DNA from: a bacterium | Lineage (GTDB): Bacteria; Desulfobacterota; Binatia; DP-6 | Length of the DNA stretch: 64,000 bases | Direction of reading: 5' to 3' | Assembly: GCA_026129405.1 (NCBI GenBank) | Contig: JAHCID010000001.1 | Coordinates: forward strand, 341,237-405,236 | Part shown: positions 17,935 through 29,838 of the stretch, in pieces | Numbering within the stretch: the first letter of the stretch is position 1 | Layout: each line of letters begins with the position of its first letter | Program-made: the position numbers and the translations under genes | Notes under the pieces: generated by a model | What the model was told of the DNA's origin: nothing | Database searches by the model: none | Seen by the model: the letters and a program-made list of their open reading frames with translations, nothing else

Positions 17935-18106
17935 GCCGGCCAGCCCGGTCCAAACCAGGTCCACGCGAGCCTTGCCCGGCCTCGAGGACGGCCTGTCGAT
18001 CGGGCCGGTCCTGGATGATCGTCCGCGGGGGGACGGGACGATGGGCGAGTCGATGCGGACGTGCGCGGAGACGTTCCGCGCCGCGCGCGGCCGACCGGCA
18101 TTGCGG
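17935..18106. other. Convergent intergenic region with hairpin
   Basis: Between the glycine-rich gene and the methyltransferase. One perfect 7-bp inverted repeat, ATCGTCC/GGACGAT at 18018-18042 with an 11-base loop, could terminate transcription from either side, but has no T-tract. Confidence 0.35.
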
Positions 18107-18844
18107 CTAGCGCGGCCGCAGCAGGTAGAAGACGTACCCGTACGACGAGCCGTGACGCCGCCAGAGATCGATCTCGCGGCGCGTCTCGGCGACGGCGGCG
18201 CGCAGCGACGCGTCGGCCTCGGGCATCAGCTCCGCGAGACGTGCGTCGAGCGGCGCGTAGTAGCCGTCCCACCAGGCCGATGCCGGCAGCGCGAAGGCGT
18301 CGAGCACGATCCAGCCGGCCTCGGCGATGACGCGACGATCGTCCGCCTCGTCGGCCATCGCCGGATGGGCCGCGCCCCAGAACGCGGCCGCCTCGGCGGG
18401 CGGATCGTCCGTCGTCCAGGTGAGCTCGGTTGCCGCCAACCGTCCGCCGGGCGCCAGCAGCGGCCGCCAGCGGCGCTGGCCGTCGGCGAGGCCGAGGTGG
18501 TAGATGGCGCCCTCGCTCCAGACGAGGTCGTAGCTGCCGGGCGCGTCGTCGAGCGCAGCGAAGTCGGCGCAGCGCGTGCGGATGCGATGCCCGAGCCCGG
18601 CGCGCGACGCGGCCGCGTCGAGCTCGTCGAGAAAGGGCCGATGCCGATCGACGGCGACGATCGGCGGCCCGTCCAGCGCCGCGGCGAGCGTCAGGGTCTG
18701 CGCACCGCCGCCGCAGCCGAGGTCGATCACGCGCGGGCGCGGCGGCAGGGGCCCCAGGCGGCGCAGCGCTTCGCGCGTGGCGTCGTCGCTGCCGGGCGCG
18801 TAGCGCGGCAGGCCGCGAAAGATGCGCAGGAGCGCGTCGCTCAC
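18107..18844 (-). CDS. Class I SAM-dependent methyltransferase
   Basis: A 245-residue Rossmann methyltransferase. Motif I is VIDLGCGGGAQT (about 38-49), followed by IVAVDRH for the acidic ribose-binding strand and YDLVWSEGAIYHLG, with a C-terminal half that closes on W-R-R-H-G-S-S-Y-G-Y-V-F-Y. The SEGAIYHLG segment places it near the small-molecule methyltransferases of the UbiE/COQ5 type; the substrate is not known. A GTG start is used because it opens the conserved region. It lies 32 bases downstream of the alcohol dehydrogenase gene on the same strand. Confidence 0.87.
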   Translation of the reverse strand: MSDALLRIFRGLPRYAPGSDDATREALRRLGPLPPRPRVIDLGCGGGAQTLTLAAALDGPPIVAVDRHRPFLDELDAAASRAGLGHRIRTRCADFAALDDAPGSYDLVWSEGAIYHLGLADGQRRWRPLLAPGGRLAATELTWTTDDPPAEAAAFWGAAHPAMADEADDRRVIAEAGWIVLDAFALPASAWWDGYYAPLDARLAELMPEADASLRAAVAETRREIDLWRRHGSSYGYVFYLLRPR

Positions 18845-18876
18845 GCCCGGGGTGTAGCGCGGCGACGCCGCCCGCG

Positions 18877-19893
18877 TCACGCCAGCTGAAGGACCGCCCG
18901 GAAGCGCGCCTTGCCGCTCTCCATCCGCTCGAGCGCCTCGTTCGCCTGCTCGAGCGGGAAGATCTCGGTCATCGGACGGACGCCGGTGTCGACGGCGAAC
19001 TGCAGCGTCTCCTCGGAGTCCTTCGCGTGGCCGCTCGGCCAGGCGCGCAGCGACTGGCGGCGGAGGATCATCGGGACCGTCGAGATCGGCAGCGGCTCGG
19101 CGACGGCGCCGAGGACGAGCATCTGCCCGGAGACGCCGAGGCCGCCCATCGCCTCGACCACGGTCGGGCCGTGGACGATGGTCGAGACGATGAGCTTCGC
19201 GCCGCCGAGCTTCGCCAGCGCCGCGCCGGCCGGCGTCTTGGTGGTGTCGATGTAGTCGTCGGCGCCGAGCTGCTCGGCGAGGGGGGCCTTGTCGTCGCCC
19301 CGCGCGATGCCGATCGTGCGCAGGCCCATCTTGTGGGCGAACTGCACGGCGAGGTGACCGAGGCCGCCGAGGCCGAGCACCGCCACCAGCTCGCCGGGGC
19401 GGACCCCGGTATGGCGGATCGAGTTGAACGTCGTGACCCCGGCGCACATGAGCGGAGCCGCTTCGACGAACCCGAGCGCGTCGGGGATGCGCGCCAGCGC
19501 CTCGGCGCGCGCCACCATCCAGGTGGCGTACCCGCCGTCGTAGGCGAAGCCGGTGACCTTCTCCTCGACGCAGGTGACGAAGTCGCCGACGCGGCAGGAG
19601 TCGCACACGAAGCAGTGGCCGCCGTGCCAGCCGACGCCGACGCGGTCGCCCGGCTTCCACGGCCGCACGCCCGCCCCGACCTTCTCCACGACCGCCGCGA
19701 CCTCGTGGCCGGGCACGCGCGGCAGCGTCAGACCGGGAAACGCCCCGCCCCTCACGAACAGGTCGCTGTGGCAGACGCCGCAGGCGTGGACCTTGAGGAG
19801 GACCCACCCGGGCCCGGGCTCGGGGACGTCGCGCGTCTCGATCTCGAGGGGAGCGTTCGCCTTCTGGAAGACGGCCACCGTCATCTTCGCCAT
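18877..19893 (-). CDS. Zinc-dependent alcohol dehydrogenase
   Basis: Medium-chain dehydrogenase of 338 residues. Catalytic zinc ligands are in CGVCHSD and GHE; the structural zinc lobe is the cysteine cluster CFVCDSC...C; the NAD(P) site is GLGGLGHLA. The GYATWM segment and CxxC spacing match the AdhP/cinnamyl-alcohol-dehydrogenase-like bacterial ADHs. Oxidises primary alcohols or reduces aldehydes in the cytoplasm; the physiological substrate is not evident. An ATG ten codons further upstream is possible, but the chosen one matches family N-termini. Confidence 0.92.
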   Translation of the reverse strand: MAKMTVAVFQKANAPLEIETRDVPEPGPGWVLLKVHACGVCHSDLFVRGGAFPGLTLPRVPGHEVAAVVEKVGAGVRPWKPGDRVGVGWHGGHCFVCDSCRVGDFVTCVEEKVTGFAYDGGYATWMVARAEALARIPDALGFVEAAPLMCAGVTTFNSIRHTGVRPGELVAVLGLGGLGHLAVQFAHKMGLRTIGIARGDDKAPLAEQLGADDYIDTTKTPAGAALAKLGGAKLIVSTIVHGPTVVEAMGGLGVSGQMLVLGAVAEPLPISTVPMILRRQSLRAWPSGHAKDSEETLQFAVDTGVRPMTEIFPLEQANEALERMESGKARFRAVLQLA

Positions 19894-20012
19894 GCGCGCA
19901 CCCTGCCACGATCTCGCGACCACTCAACCCGCCGTCGGCGACGCCGCGCGCGCGCCGCGCGCTGCGCGCCGTCCCCGTGACAGGCGCGCCGCGGCTCCGC
20001 TATGCCGGGGCG

Positions 20013-20885
20013 ATGCGGCCCGAGGATCTGCCCTTCGCGCCCGACGCGTTCGCGCCGCCGGCGACGCGGCCGCCGGTGCGCGTCACCTGGCTCGGCACCG
20101 CCGGCTTCGCGATCGAGCACGACGGCACGACGGTGCTGATCGACCCCTACGTGACCCGCGCCTCGCTGTGGAGCTGCGTGCGGGCGCCGCTCGCCAGCGA
20201 CGCCGCGGCCGTCGCACGCTGGGCGCCGCGCGCCGACGCCATCGTCACCGGCCACACGCACTTCGACCACGCCCTCGACGTGCCGGCGATCGCGCGCGCC
20301 ACCGGCGCGACGGTCTACGGCTCGCGCTCGTGCGCCGCGCTGTGCCGGATCGACGGCGTACCCGACGGCCGCGTCGTCGACGTCGAGAGCGCGCTCCGCG
20401 GCGAGCCGGTGCGGGCGCAGGTGGGGCCGTTCGCGCTCCGCTTCGTACCGAGCGCGCACTCGGCGCTGCTCCTCGGCCGCATCCCGTTCCCCGGCGAGAT
20501 CGCCGACTGCGACCAGGTGCCGATGCGCGCGCAGCGCTACCGCTGCGGCGCCGTCTTCGGCGTCGAGATCACCGTCGCCGGCAAGCGCCTCTACCACCTC
20601 GGCAGCGCGAACCTGGTCGACGCCCAGCGCGTGCCCGGCGTCGATCTGCTGCTCATGTGCGTCGCGGGCTGGACGTCGACGCGCGACTTTCCGACCCGCG
20701 TGCTGTCGGCGTTCGCGCCCGGCGCGATCCTGCTCTCGCACTGGGACGACTTCTTCCGCCCCATGGAGGCGGGCGCGCGCCCGCTGCCCGCGCTCGCCTT
20801 TCCTCGCCTCGTCGACGCGCTCGGTGCCGCCGGCCGGGACGTCCGGCTCGGCACGGTCCCGATCGGCGGAACCGTCGCGCTGTGA
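20013..20885 (+). CDS. MBL-fold metallo-hydrolase
   Basis: A 290-residue metallo-beta-lactamase-fold protein. The HTHFDH metal-binding motif follows the TWLGTAGFAIEHDGTTVLIDPY entry that marks the UlaG/lipoprotein-type MBL subgroup; later metal ligands are the His of PSAHS and the Asp/His of LSHWDD. It may hydrolyse a lactone, phosphodiester or similar ester; the substrate cannot be told. It is divergent from the alcohol dehydrogenase with a 119-base gap. Confidence 0.87.
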   Translation: MRPEDLPFAPDAFAPPATRPPVRVTWLGTAGFAIEHDGTTVLIDPYVTRASLWSCVRAPLASDAAAVARWAPRADAIVTGHTHFDHALDVPAIARATGATVYGSRSCAALCRIDGVPDGRVVDVESALRGEPVRAQVGPFALRFVPSAHSALLLGRIPFPGEIADCDQVPMRAQRYRCGAVFGVEITVAGKRLYHLGSANLVDAQRVPGVDLLLMCVAGWTSTRDFPTRVLSAFAPGAILLSHWDDFFRPMEAGARPLPALAFPRLVDALGAAGRDVRLGTVPIGGTVAL

Positions 20886-21201
20886 CGCGGTCGGGGCGCC
20901 GCCTGTGCCGCGTAGTTTCCGCACCCCATCGGAGAACCGGGATCCGGGTACGCGATCCCCACTTCCAAAGCGGGGATTGAACCCTTTCAGCACGGTGGTG
21001 AGCCGAGCAGGGCTCCCAGCTCGGCCATAAAATCACCCTTCTCAGACACAAAGGCCGTGGTAGACTCTGCGAGCCGTTCCAGGAGAAAGCAACGTAGGCT
21101 CTCGCACGACACGCGGGCGGGCGCGACGTTGGCGCGTACGAGAACGACACCAGCTCACTCCGCTCGCAAGAGCCATAGGTGAACGGAGAAGCTTCGCGCA
21201 C
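20886..21201. other. Non-coding region with falling GC before the beta-propeller gene
   Basis: No gene in 316 bases. GC drops sharply from about 20,985 onward, marking the edge of the low-GC block. An imperfect hairpin (ATCCCCAC...GCGGGGAT, one mismatch, around 20957-20979) lies after the MBL stop and might be a terminator. The strand opposite the hairpin briefly resembles a tRNA T-arm, but no acceptor or anticodon arms can be formed. Confidence 0.4.
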
Positions 21202-24200
21202 TTAAGGCGCCAGTGGCGTAAGCCGCATGAGCTCGCTGCGAATCACGTCGGTGACCCAGATTTGGCCCGTCATCGGATCGATGTCGATACCGGCGCCGCG
21301 ATGCGGCTCCCCCGGATCCGAAACCAGCGCGATCGGCGGCAACATGATCATCCGCGTGGACGAAGACGTCTCCAGGAATCCCAGCGCCTCGACGCCGGCC
21401 GAGTTGGACGCATCCGCCGTTTCCGTGAACCACACGCGGGAGTCGAGACCACGTGCGACCGACTTGACCCGGAAACCTCCATCGAAGCTCCAGGAGGCGC
21501 AGCTTCCGACGCAGATGTTCGGCGGCAGCATCTGCGTGATGCACGGGTTGTCGCACGTGGCATCCGGCAACGTCTCGCAGTCGGTGGGAGCATGAAGAGA
21601 GACGAGGCTCTGACAGGCAGCGTTGTCAAACTGATCGCCATCGAGCCGAGATAGTCGGCTCGCGCCGTACTCGGAGTACACAGGATGTCTATCGGAGACC
21701 CGCAGCTCCCACTGCGCAACGCCGAGGCTGAAGCCGATTCCCGGCGACTCGGCTGGGCGAGACGGATACCATACCTGCTCTCCTGTCCCGAGGTCGAAGC
21801 GCCCGATCTTCGCGCTCCGCAAGTACGTGGTTGACCAGATCGCTCCGTCATCGAGCTCGATATGAGCCAGGTCCTTCAGATACGGGTCGTCCGCAAAATC
21901 GTTCGGATCATCGAGATCGTATGCCTGGAAACAGTAGTCGTCGGTCAATCCGGTGCCACAGAGAGTCTCCAGGAGAATGCAGTCGCGATCGTCGATGCAA
22001 GGCTGTCCCGAGGTTGCGCAGGCCCCTGCGATCGGAGCGTCCGGATACGTCTCCTGCGAGAACCCGACGCATTCATTATCCGGATCAGCCGCGGCCGCCT
22101 CGAAATCGAACCGGTTGTCGTGCGGGAAATACCCAGCATCGGGACGGAAGCTCATGAGGCGTGGCGGTGCGATGGTCGTACATTTCCGAGGATCAAAAAG
22201 GCCGCCGCTGTTGCAAGTCTCCCGGCGCTTTGTGGTGAACCAGAGTCGATCGGAATCCTCGTCCCAGACGACGAACGGAGCCCCTACGTCGTTCCCGGGA
22301 ATGTTCCATATCTTGAACCGCGAGCCGACGGCGAGGTTCGGGTCATAAGACACGATGCGTCCATGGTTTGGGAGACCGGTCGCCGTGATTCCGCCCTGCC
22401 CGAACCATGCCCGACCCGTACCGTCGATGAGCACATCCTCTCCCCATGTACTCACCCACGAGCGGGCCTCGCATACATGATTAGGATTGCCGATCGGGCA
22501 TGTGCAAAGCGAACCTGGGGCGGGTCGACATTGGAAGCTCACGGAGAACGCCCCAGTGGTGAGGGCATGCGGAATGAGGTCCGGGAATGTTTGACCGCTC
22601 GGCACTGCATCGGGAATGAGCTCTACTTCCTCGGAGCCGGGATTCCAGAATTTCAGGTGCCTATGAAACTCGTCGAGCACCCAGACACGCCCCGAGGCTG
22701 TATCGATGGCCGGATCCAGCGCGAGACCGGCCGCCGTCAGGCTCGTGCTGAAAACGTCGTACTGGTAGTACTCCGTCGACACCGCCGCACTCGAGCCGGC
22801 GGGCGTGGTCACCGACACCGTGGCGTTGGTCAGTGATTCGCTCACCTCAATGACGATCTGTCGATCCGACCACAGAACGACGCTGGCGTCGGTCGCCGGG
22901 ATGTTGAGCGCGGAGGCACCCGACTGCACCACGATCTCCGAGCCCGCGGCCGGCGGACCGAACCCGGTGCCCGTCACCGAGATCGGCACGGTCGAGAGAC
23001 CGGTGCGGCGTAGCGCCGTGGCGGGGCCGAACGCCACTGGCAGAGGATGAATGCGACCGACCTCTCGACGATCGCTTTCCGCGAACCAGACGGCATTGGT
23101 GACTGGATCGACGTCGATACCACCGCCTTGGAAGGCCGCACCGCCGAACAGACTGAGCGGCGGAAGGAGGGCGATGCGTCCCCACCCTGGGCGCACCAGC
23201 CCGAGGCTGGTCGACGGAGCCCCCGTCGTACGCCCGCGCTGCGTGAACCAAGTGTTCCCGAAGAAATCGACAGCCACGTCGCGGACACGCTTGTCTACGA
23301 TACCCGAGCCGGAGCCGGCTCCGAGGACGCAGGTGCCTGCCGTGCGATCACAATAATTTGGGCTGAGGAGCTCCGTCATACAGATGTTGGAGTCACCCGG
23401 GCCTAGTAGCAGGGGGCAAATGAACTCGAACAGGGCGGTGTTCAAACCAGCCTTCCGCAGCCGTGTCACCCGCGACGCGTTGCCTTCCGCCACGACGATG
23501 TCGCCGTTCGGTCCCATTGCGACCTCGACGGGCTGTACACCGCTGGCGTTTGCGGCAGGGTCCGCGGACGGTACGTCGGACTCTCGGAACGGAAATCTAG
23601 TGATGGTGCCGGTCGTGGGATCGAGACGTCCGAGGTAACCGAACCCACTGGTGGCGAGCGTGCTGGCGAACCAGAGGTTCCCGTCCACATCGACCACCAT
23701 CCCGCGCGGCCCCATGGAGCTCGGGACATCGTACTCACGAAAGCACGTCGTCTCGTCAACGGGAGGGGGACCACAAACCTTATTCGCAAGCACACAATCC
23801 GCCGCGGTGAAACACGCCCGTGTCGGTGTCACACCCGCACAGGTTCCGGCGGTCGGCGGCGTCGGATACGCGTTTTGCGAGAAGCCCGTGCAGGTGGCGG
23901 CGGACGTGGCGGCGTTGAAGTCGAATGCGTTGTCGTGGGGAAGGGCGCCTCCGTGATCGTCAGGGTAGAATGCGACAAGTCGAGCGGGCTGTGCCGTCGC
24001 GCAAGCAATGCCCGCCCCCCCCGCCTCGTTGTTGCAGAGAGTCCGCGGCAGCCGCGAGAACCACATTCGGGAGCGGTATGCATCCCAGACGACGTGGGTG
24101 GCCCAGCTTTGATTCCCGGGGACGTTCCAGATACGGAATCGATCGGGCTCGTCCTCCGCGGGATCGTAGGAGACGACGCGGCTGAACGCCGGGAGTGTGG

Positions 24201-24831
24201 CATGAACACCGCCCCCCTGCGCCCACCAGAGGCGACCGTGGGAGTCGAGCGCGATGTCCTCGCCGACCGGGCTGTTCCAAGTCCGCAAGCCAAAACTGGT
24301 GAAGGCCCCCGCCCCCGCGGCGTGTGGGATCGCCACCGTATGCACGGTCGCATCCGCGGGATCCCAGTAACGCAGCGAGTCGTGGAACTGCGCAATGATC
24401 CACACGCGGCTTGCCGCATCCACGACCAAGTCGACCGGGAGCGACGCCGGCGCGGCAGCGCCGAAACTATCATAGCGAAAGAACTCGACGGGGAACGCCA
24501 TACTCTCGCCGCCGGGGTGTCGCACGCGAACAGACAGGTTCGTGAGCGACGGTGATATCTTCACGACGACCTGCCGGTCGTTCCAGAGTACGATGTCCGC
24601 ATGGCTCGCCCCGAGCGTCGTCGTGCCCAAGGAGCTGATCACGTCGACCTCGGACCCCGTTTCCGGACCTAACCCCCATCCGGTGATAGAGACCGGGACG
24701 AACGCTGCCCCCGACTTCACCACGGCGGTCACGGGCTCGTGCACGACGGGAATCGTAGCGCCGGCGGCCCACCGTGCCGCGAGGACGAGCCCCATGACAA
24801 CCACACCCGCAAGAACGATGTCATTGCGCAC
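21202..24831 (-). CDS. Large secreted beta-propeller protein with internal duplication
   Basis: About 1209 residues from a GTG start, chosen because GAGGAGGGG lies at the right distance and the resulting N-terminus is a signal peptide (RNDIVLAGVVVMGLVLAARWAAG, cleavage near GA-TIP). The protein consists of two homologous halves. Each begins with a TIG/IPT-like beta-sandwich (SITGWGLG and SVTGTGFG, both ending in VxLWxDRQ and a YD) followed by a Vgb-like (virginiamycin B lyase) propeller with repeats such as RVWII...FHDSLRYWDP and RVWVL...FHRHLKFWNP, plus a Cys-rich insert after CxGFSQ. The whole gene has lower GC and more mixed codon use than all neighbours, suggesting horizontal origin. Function unknown; extracellular or periplasmic. 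Confidence 0.84.
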   Translation of the reverse strand: MRNDIVLAGVVVMGLVLAARWAAGATIPVVHEPVTAVVKSGAAFVPVSITGWGLGPETGSEVDVISSLGTTTLGASHADIVLWNDRQVVVKISPSLTNLSVRVRHPGGESMAFPVEFFRYDSFGAAAPASLPVDLVVDAASRVWIIAQFHDSLRYWDPADATVHTVAIPHAAGAGAFTSFGLRTWNSPVGEDIALDSHGRLWWAQGGGVHATLPAFSRVVSYDPAEDEPDRFRIWNVPGNQSWATHVVWDAYRSRMWFSRLPRTLCNNEAGGAGIACATAQPARLVAFYPDDHGGALPHDNAFDFNAATSAATCTGFSQNAYPTPPTAGTCAGVTPTRACFTAADCVLANKVCGPPPVDETTCFREYDVPSSMGPRGMVVDVDGNLWFASTLATSGFGYLGRLDPTTGTITRFPFRESDVPSADPAANASGVQPVEVAMGPNGDIVVAEGNASRVTRLRKAGLNTALFEFICPLLLGPGDSNICMTELLSPNYCDRTAGTCVLGAGSGSGIVDKRVRDVAVDFFGNTWFTQRGRTTGAPSTSLGLVRPGWGRIALLPPLSLFGGAAFQGGGIDVDPVTNAVWFAESDRREVGRIHPLPVAFGPATALRRTGLSTVPISVTGTGFGPPAAGSEIVVQSGASALNIPATDASVVLWSDRQIVIEVSESLTNATVSVTTPAGSSAAVSTEYYQYDVFSTSLTAAGLALDPAIDTASGRVWVLDEFHRHLKFWNPGSEEVELIPDAVPSGQTFPDLIPHALTTGAFSVSFQCRPAPGSLCTCPIGNPNHVCEARSWVSTWGEDVLIDGTGRAWFGQGGITATGLPNHGRIVSYDPNLAVGSRFKIWNIPGNDVGAPFVVWDEDSDRLWFTTKRRETCNSGGLFDPRKCTTIAPPRLMSFRPDAGYFPHDNRFDFEAAAADPDNECVGFSQETYPDAPIAGACATSGQPCIDDRDCILLETLCGTGLTDDYCFQAYDLDDPNDFADDPYLKDLAHIELDDGAIWSTTYLRSAKIGRFDLGTGEQVWYPSRPAESPGIGFSLGVAQWELRVSDRHPVYSEYGASRLSRLDGDQFDNAACQSLVSLHAPTDCETLPDATCDNPCITQMLPPNICVGSCASWSFDGGFRVKSVARGLDSRVWFTETADASNSAGVEALGFLETSSSTRMIMLPPIALVSDPGEPHRGAGIDIDPMTGQIWVTDVIRSELMRLTPLAP

Positions 24832-24835
24832 GCAC

Positions 24836-24843
24836 CCCTCCTC
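24836..24843 (-). promoter_or_regulatory. Ribosome binding site for the beta-propeller gene
   Basis: GAGGAGGG on the minus strand ends about five bases before a GTG. It decides for the GTG start at 24831 over an ATG 18 codons upstream that would place charged residues ahead of the signal peptide. Confidence 0.7.
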
Positions 24844-25046
24844 GCGGAACGAGATGAACTCGGAGGAAATGGCGCGTACTATCAATTGGCGAGATAAGCA
24901 AGCTCACAGCACCACGCGAGCGAGCCCGGCGAAGAGCAGCCCAATGGACCCGTTCCCGACCCCAAGAGCGGAGCCCAGAACGGTCGCCGAATTCCCCCAA
25001 ACGACGGCACGGTGCATGGGAAGCAAGTCGCCGAGCGCGTGTCATA
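24844..25046. other. Intergenic region between the beta-propeller gene and the cytochrome operon
   Basis: No gene seen. It is low in GC near the propeller gene and rises towards 25,050, so the compositional boundary lies here. It should contain the propeller promoter on the minus strand. Confidence 0.35.
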
Positions 25047-25084
25047 GGGGCGACCGGCGCGTCCGAGGATGCACCGGTCGCCCC
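25047..25084 (-). terminator. 11-bp perfect hairpin ending the ECF/peroxidase operon
   Basis: GGGGCGACCGG (25047-25057) and its exact complement CCGGTCGCCCC (25074-25084) flank a 16-base loop, eight bases after the stop of the last operon gene. No T-run follows on the minus strand. It is the strongest inverted repeat in this part of the window. Confidence 0.6.
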
Positions 25085-25091
25085 GACCGTC

Positions 25092-25769
<678 letters not shown>

Positions 25770-25780
25770 CTTCGTCCCCC

Positions 25781-26899
<1,119 letters not shown>

Positions 26900-26901
26900 C
26901 G

Positions 26902-28293
<1,392 letters not shown>

Positions 28294-28312
28294 GCGCATT
28301 TCCCCCTGCGGC

Positions 28313-29098
28313 TCAGCTGCCCGACGGCATCGCGAACCCCGCGACGGCCGGGGCCTCGGGTCCCACGTGACAGACGGCGCACGCCTCGGCGGGCCGCCGG
28401 TGGATCGAGGACACGAGGAGGTACGAGACGGGATCGTGGTTCCACGCGATCACACGATGCCCGCCGACTTCCAAGGTGCGGAACTCGATGCCGCGGTGGT
28501 GCACCGCCTCGCCGACCGCGGGCCATTCCCGCGGCGGCAGCACGAACAGCGACACCGGCTCCGCTCCGTCGCGGTAGAGCACCCAGGCCGCCCGCGCGCC
28601 GCCGACGCGCACCGCCGCCGCGCCCGCGAGCCGCAGCGACGCCGGCCCCGGCGCGATCTCGCCCGCGAACGGCAGCTCGTCGCGCAGCCAGCGGTTCACC
28701 GCCGGCAGCGCGGACGAGGTGACGCCGAGCGGCGGCAGCCCGTGCTCGGCGACCTCGTGCATCGCGACCGCCGCATGCACCTCGGCCGGCAGCCCCGGCG
28801 TACGCAGCGCCCACATCGCCGCGACGGCGGCGAGCGACGCGGCCAACGCCGTCGCGGCGATGCGCGGCGCGCGGCGCGGCGGCCGCAGCTGCCTCAGGAG
28901 CGCGCGCCGCGAGGTCTCGGGCATGCGCGGCCGCGGATACAGCGCGCCGACCGTCGTCCGGAAGTCGCGCTGGCGCTCGGCCGCCGCCTGACACGTCGGG
29001 CAGCGCTCGAGGTGCGCCTCGACGTCGAGCGCCGCCTCGACGCCCAGCTCGTCGTCGGCCCACGCGGCGATGCGGTCGCGCACCTCGCGGCAGGTCAT
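28313..29098 (-). CDS. Zinc-finger anti-sigma factor with C-terminal CxxCH
   Basis: A 261-residue single-span membrane protein. The cytoplasmic part has the anti-sigma zinc motif H29-x3-C33-x2-C36 (ZAS domain), the membrane segment is about 81-98, and the periplasmic part of ~160 residues ends in CAVCH (240-244), a c-type heme attachment motif. This would bind the sigma factor inside and a heme outside. Its ATG overlaps the sigma stop (ATGA), the usual coupling for such pairs. A heme-bearing sensor fits an operon that encodes a heme peroxidase and a monoheme cytochrome. Heme attachment itself is inferred from the motif alone. Confidence 0.89.
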   Translation of the reverse strand: MTCREVRDRIAAWADDELGVEAALDVEAHLERCPTCQAAAERQRDFRTTVGALYPRPRMPETSRRALLRQLRPPRRAPRIAATALAASLAAVAAMWALRTPGLPAEVHAAVAMHEVAEHGLPPLGVTSSALPAVNRWLRDELPFAGEIAPGPASLRLAGAAAVRVGGARAAWVLYRDGAEPVSLFVLPPREWPAVGEAVHHRGIEFRTLEVGGHRVIAWNHDPVSYLLVSSIHRRPAEACAVCHVGPEAPAVAGFAMPSGS

Positions 29099-29655
29099 CG
29101 CGCCACCCGCACGTCCGTCGCCCGTCGCAGCAGCCCGCGCTCGGTCGCCTGCTTGGCCAGCGCCGTCCGCAGCATGGCCCGCCCGCGCGCCAGCCGCGAC
29201 ATCACCGTGCCGAGCGGGCAGCCCGCGATCTCCGCGATCTCGCGGTATGCGAAGCCGGCGACGTCCTTCAGATACACCGGCTCGCGGAAGCCCTCGGGCA
29301 GCGCCAGGAGCGCGTCACGCACCTCGGCGTCCCACTGATGTGCGATGAGCGCGGACTCGAGCCCCTCGGCCGGTCCGTCGAGCGGCACCGCCAGCTCGAG
29401 CTGGCGCTCGGAGCGCCGCCGCTCGCGGCGGTAGCGGTCGATGAACTCGTTCTTGAGGATCGTGAAGATCCAGGTCTTGAAGCTGGTCCCCGGCGTGAAG
29501 CCGCTCCAGTGCTCCAAGGCGCGCAGGCAGGCGACCTGGGTGAGATCGTCGGCCTCGGGCGGCGGCACGAGGGCACAGGCGAACCCGTAGAGCGGGTCGA
29601 GCACCGCCCGCACCTGAGCCTCGAAGGCGCTCCGCGCCGCGTTCCTGTCGGTCAT
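29095..29655 (-). CDS. ECF-type RNA polymerase sigma factor
   Basis: A 186-residue group IV sigma factor. Region 2 spans about 15-85 (FEAQVRAVLDPLYGFAC, then DDLTQVACLRALEHW and FKTWIFTILKNEFIDRYRR), and region 4 about 122-175 (LLALPEGFREPVYLKDVAGFAYREIAEIAGCPLGTVMSRLARGR). It heads a five-gene minus-strand operon with its anti-sigma factor and three exported redox or phosphoesterase proteins, and probably transcribes that operon itself. A GGAAT-17-CGTT element lies upstream. Confidence 0.95.
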   Translation of the reverse strand: MTDRNAARSAFEAQVRAVLDPLYGFACALVPPPEADDLTQVACLRALEHWSGFTPGTSFKTWIFTILKNEFIDRYRRERRRSERQLELAVPLDGPAEGLESALIAHQWDAEVRDALLALPEGFREPVYLKDVAGFAYREIAEIAGCPLGTVMSRLARGRAMLRTALAKQATERGLLRRATDVRVAR

Positions 29656-29689
29656 GCCGATCAACCGCGCTGTGCTCTCCCGCCGTCCG

Positions 29690-29715
29690 AACGTCGATCG
29701 GGCCCGATTTATTCC
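29690..29715 (-). promoter_or_regulatory. Candidate ECF promoter of the sigma/peroxidase operon
   Basis: On the minus strand GGAAT (29715-29711) is followed after exactly 17 bases by CGTT (29693-29690). This GGAA-type -35 and CGTT-type -10 spacing is typical of ECF-dependent promoters. It lies about 35 bases before the sigma start codon, fitting autoregulation. Not tested; a chance match of nine bases cannot be excluded. Confidence 0.5.
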
Positions 29716-29838
29716 CGAATCGTCGCTGCGTCGCGCCTCCGTACTCCGCCGCCGGAGGATTGTGAACCCCGGGCGCGGCGATCGTGCTTCCCGCGTCCCG
29801 GCCGCCGTGCCATGGTCCGGCCCGTGAGCGGACAGGGG

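Noticed and set aside
20955-20995. tRNA-like T-arm on the minus strand near the MBL gene
   Set aside because: Only a few bases of the T-arm match; no acceptor stem, D-arm or anticodon arm can be folded around it.
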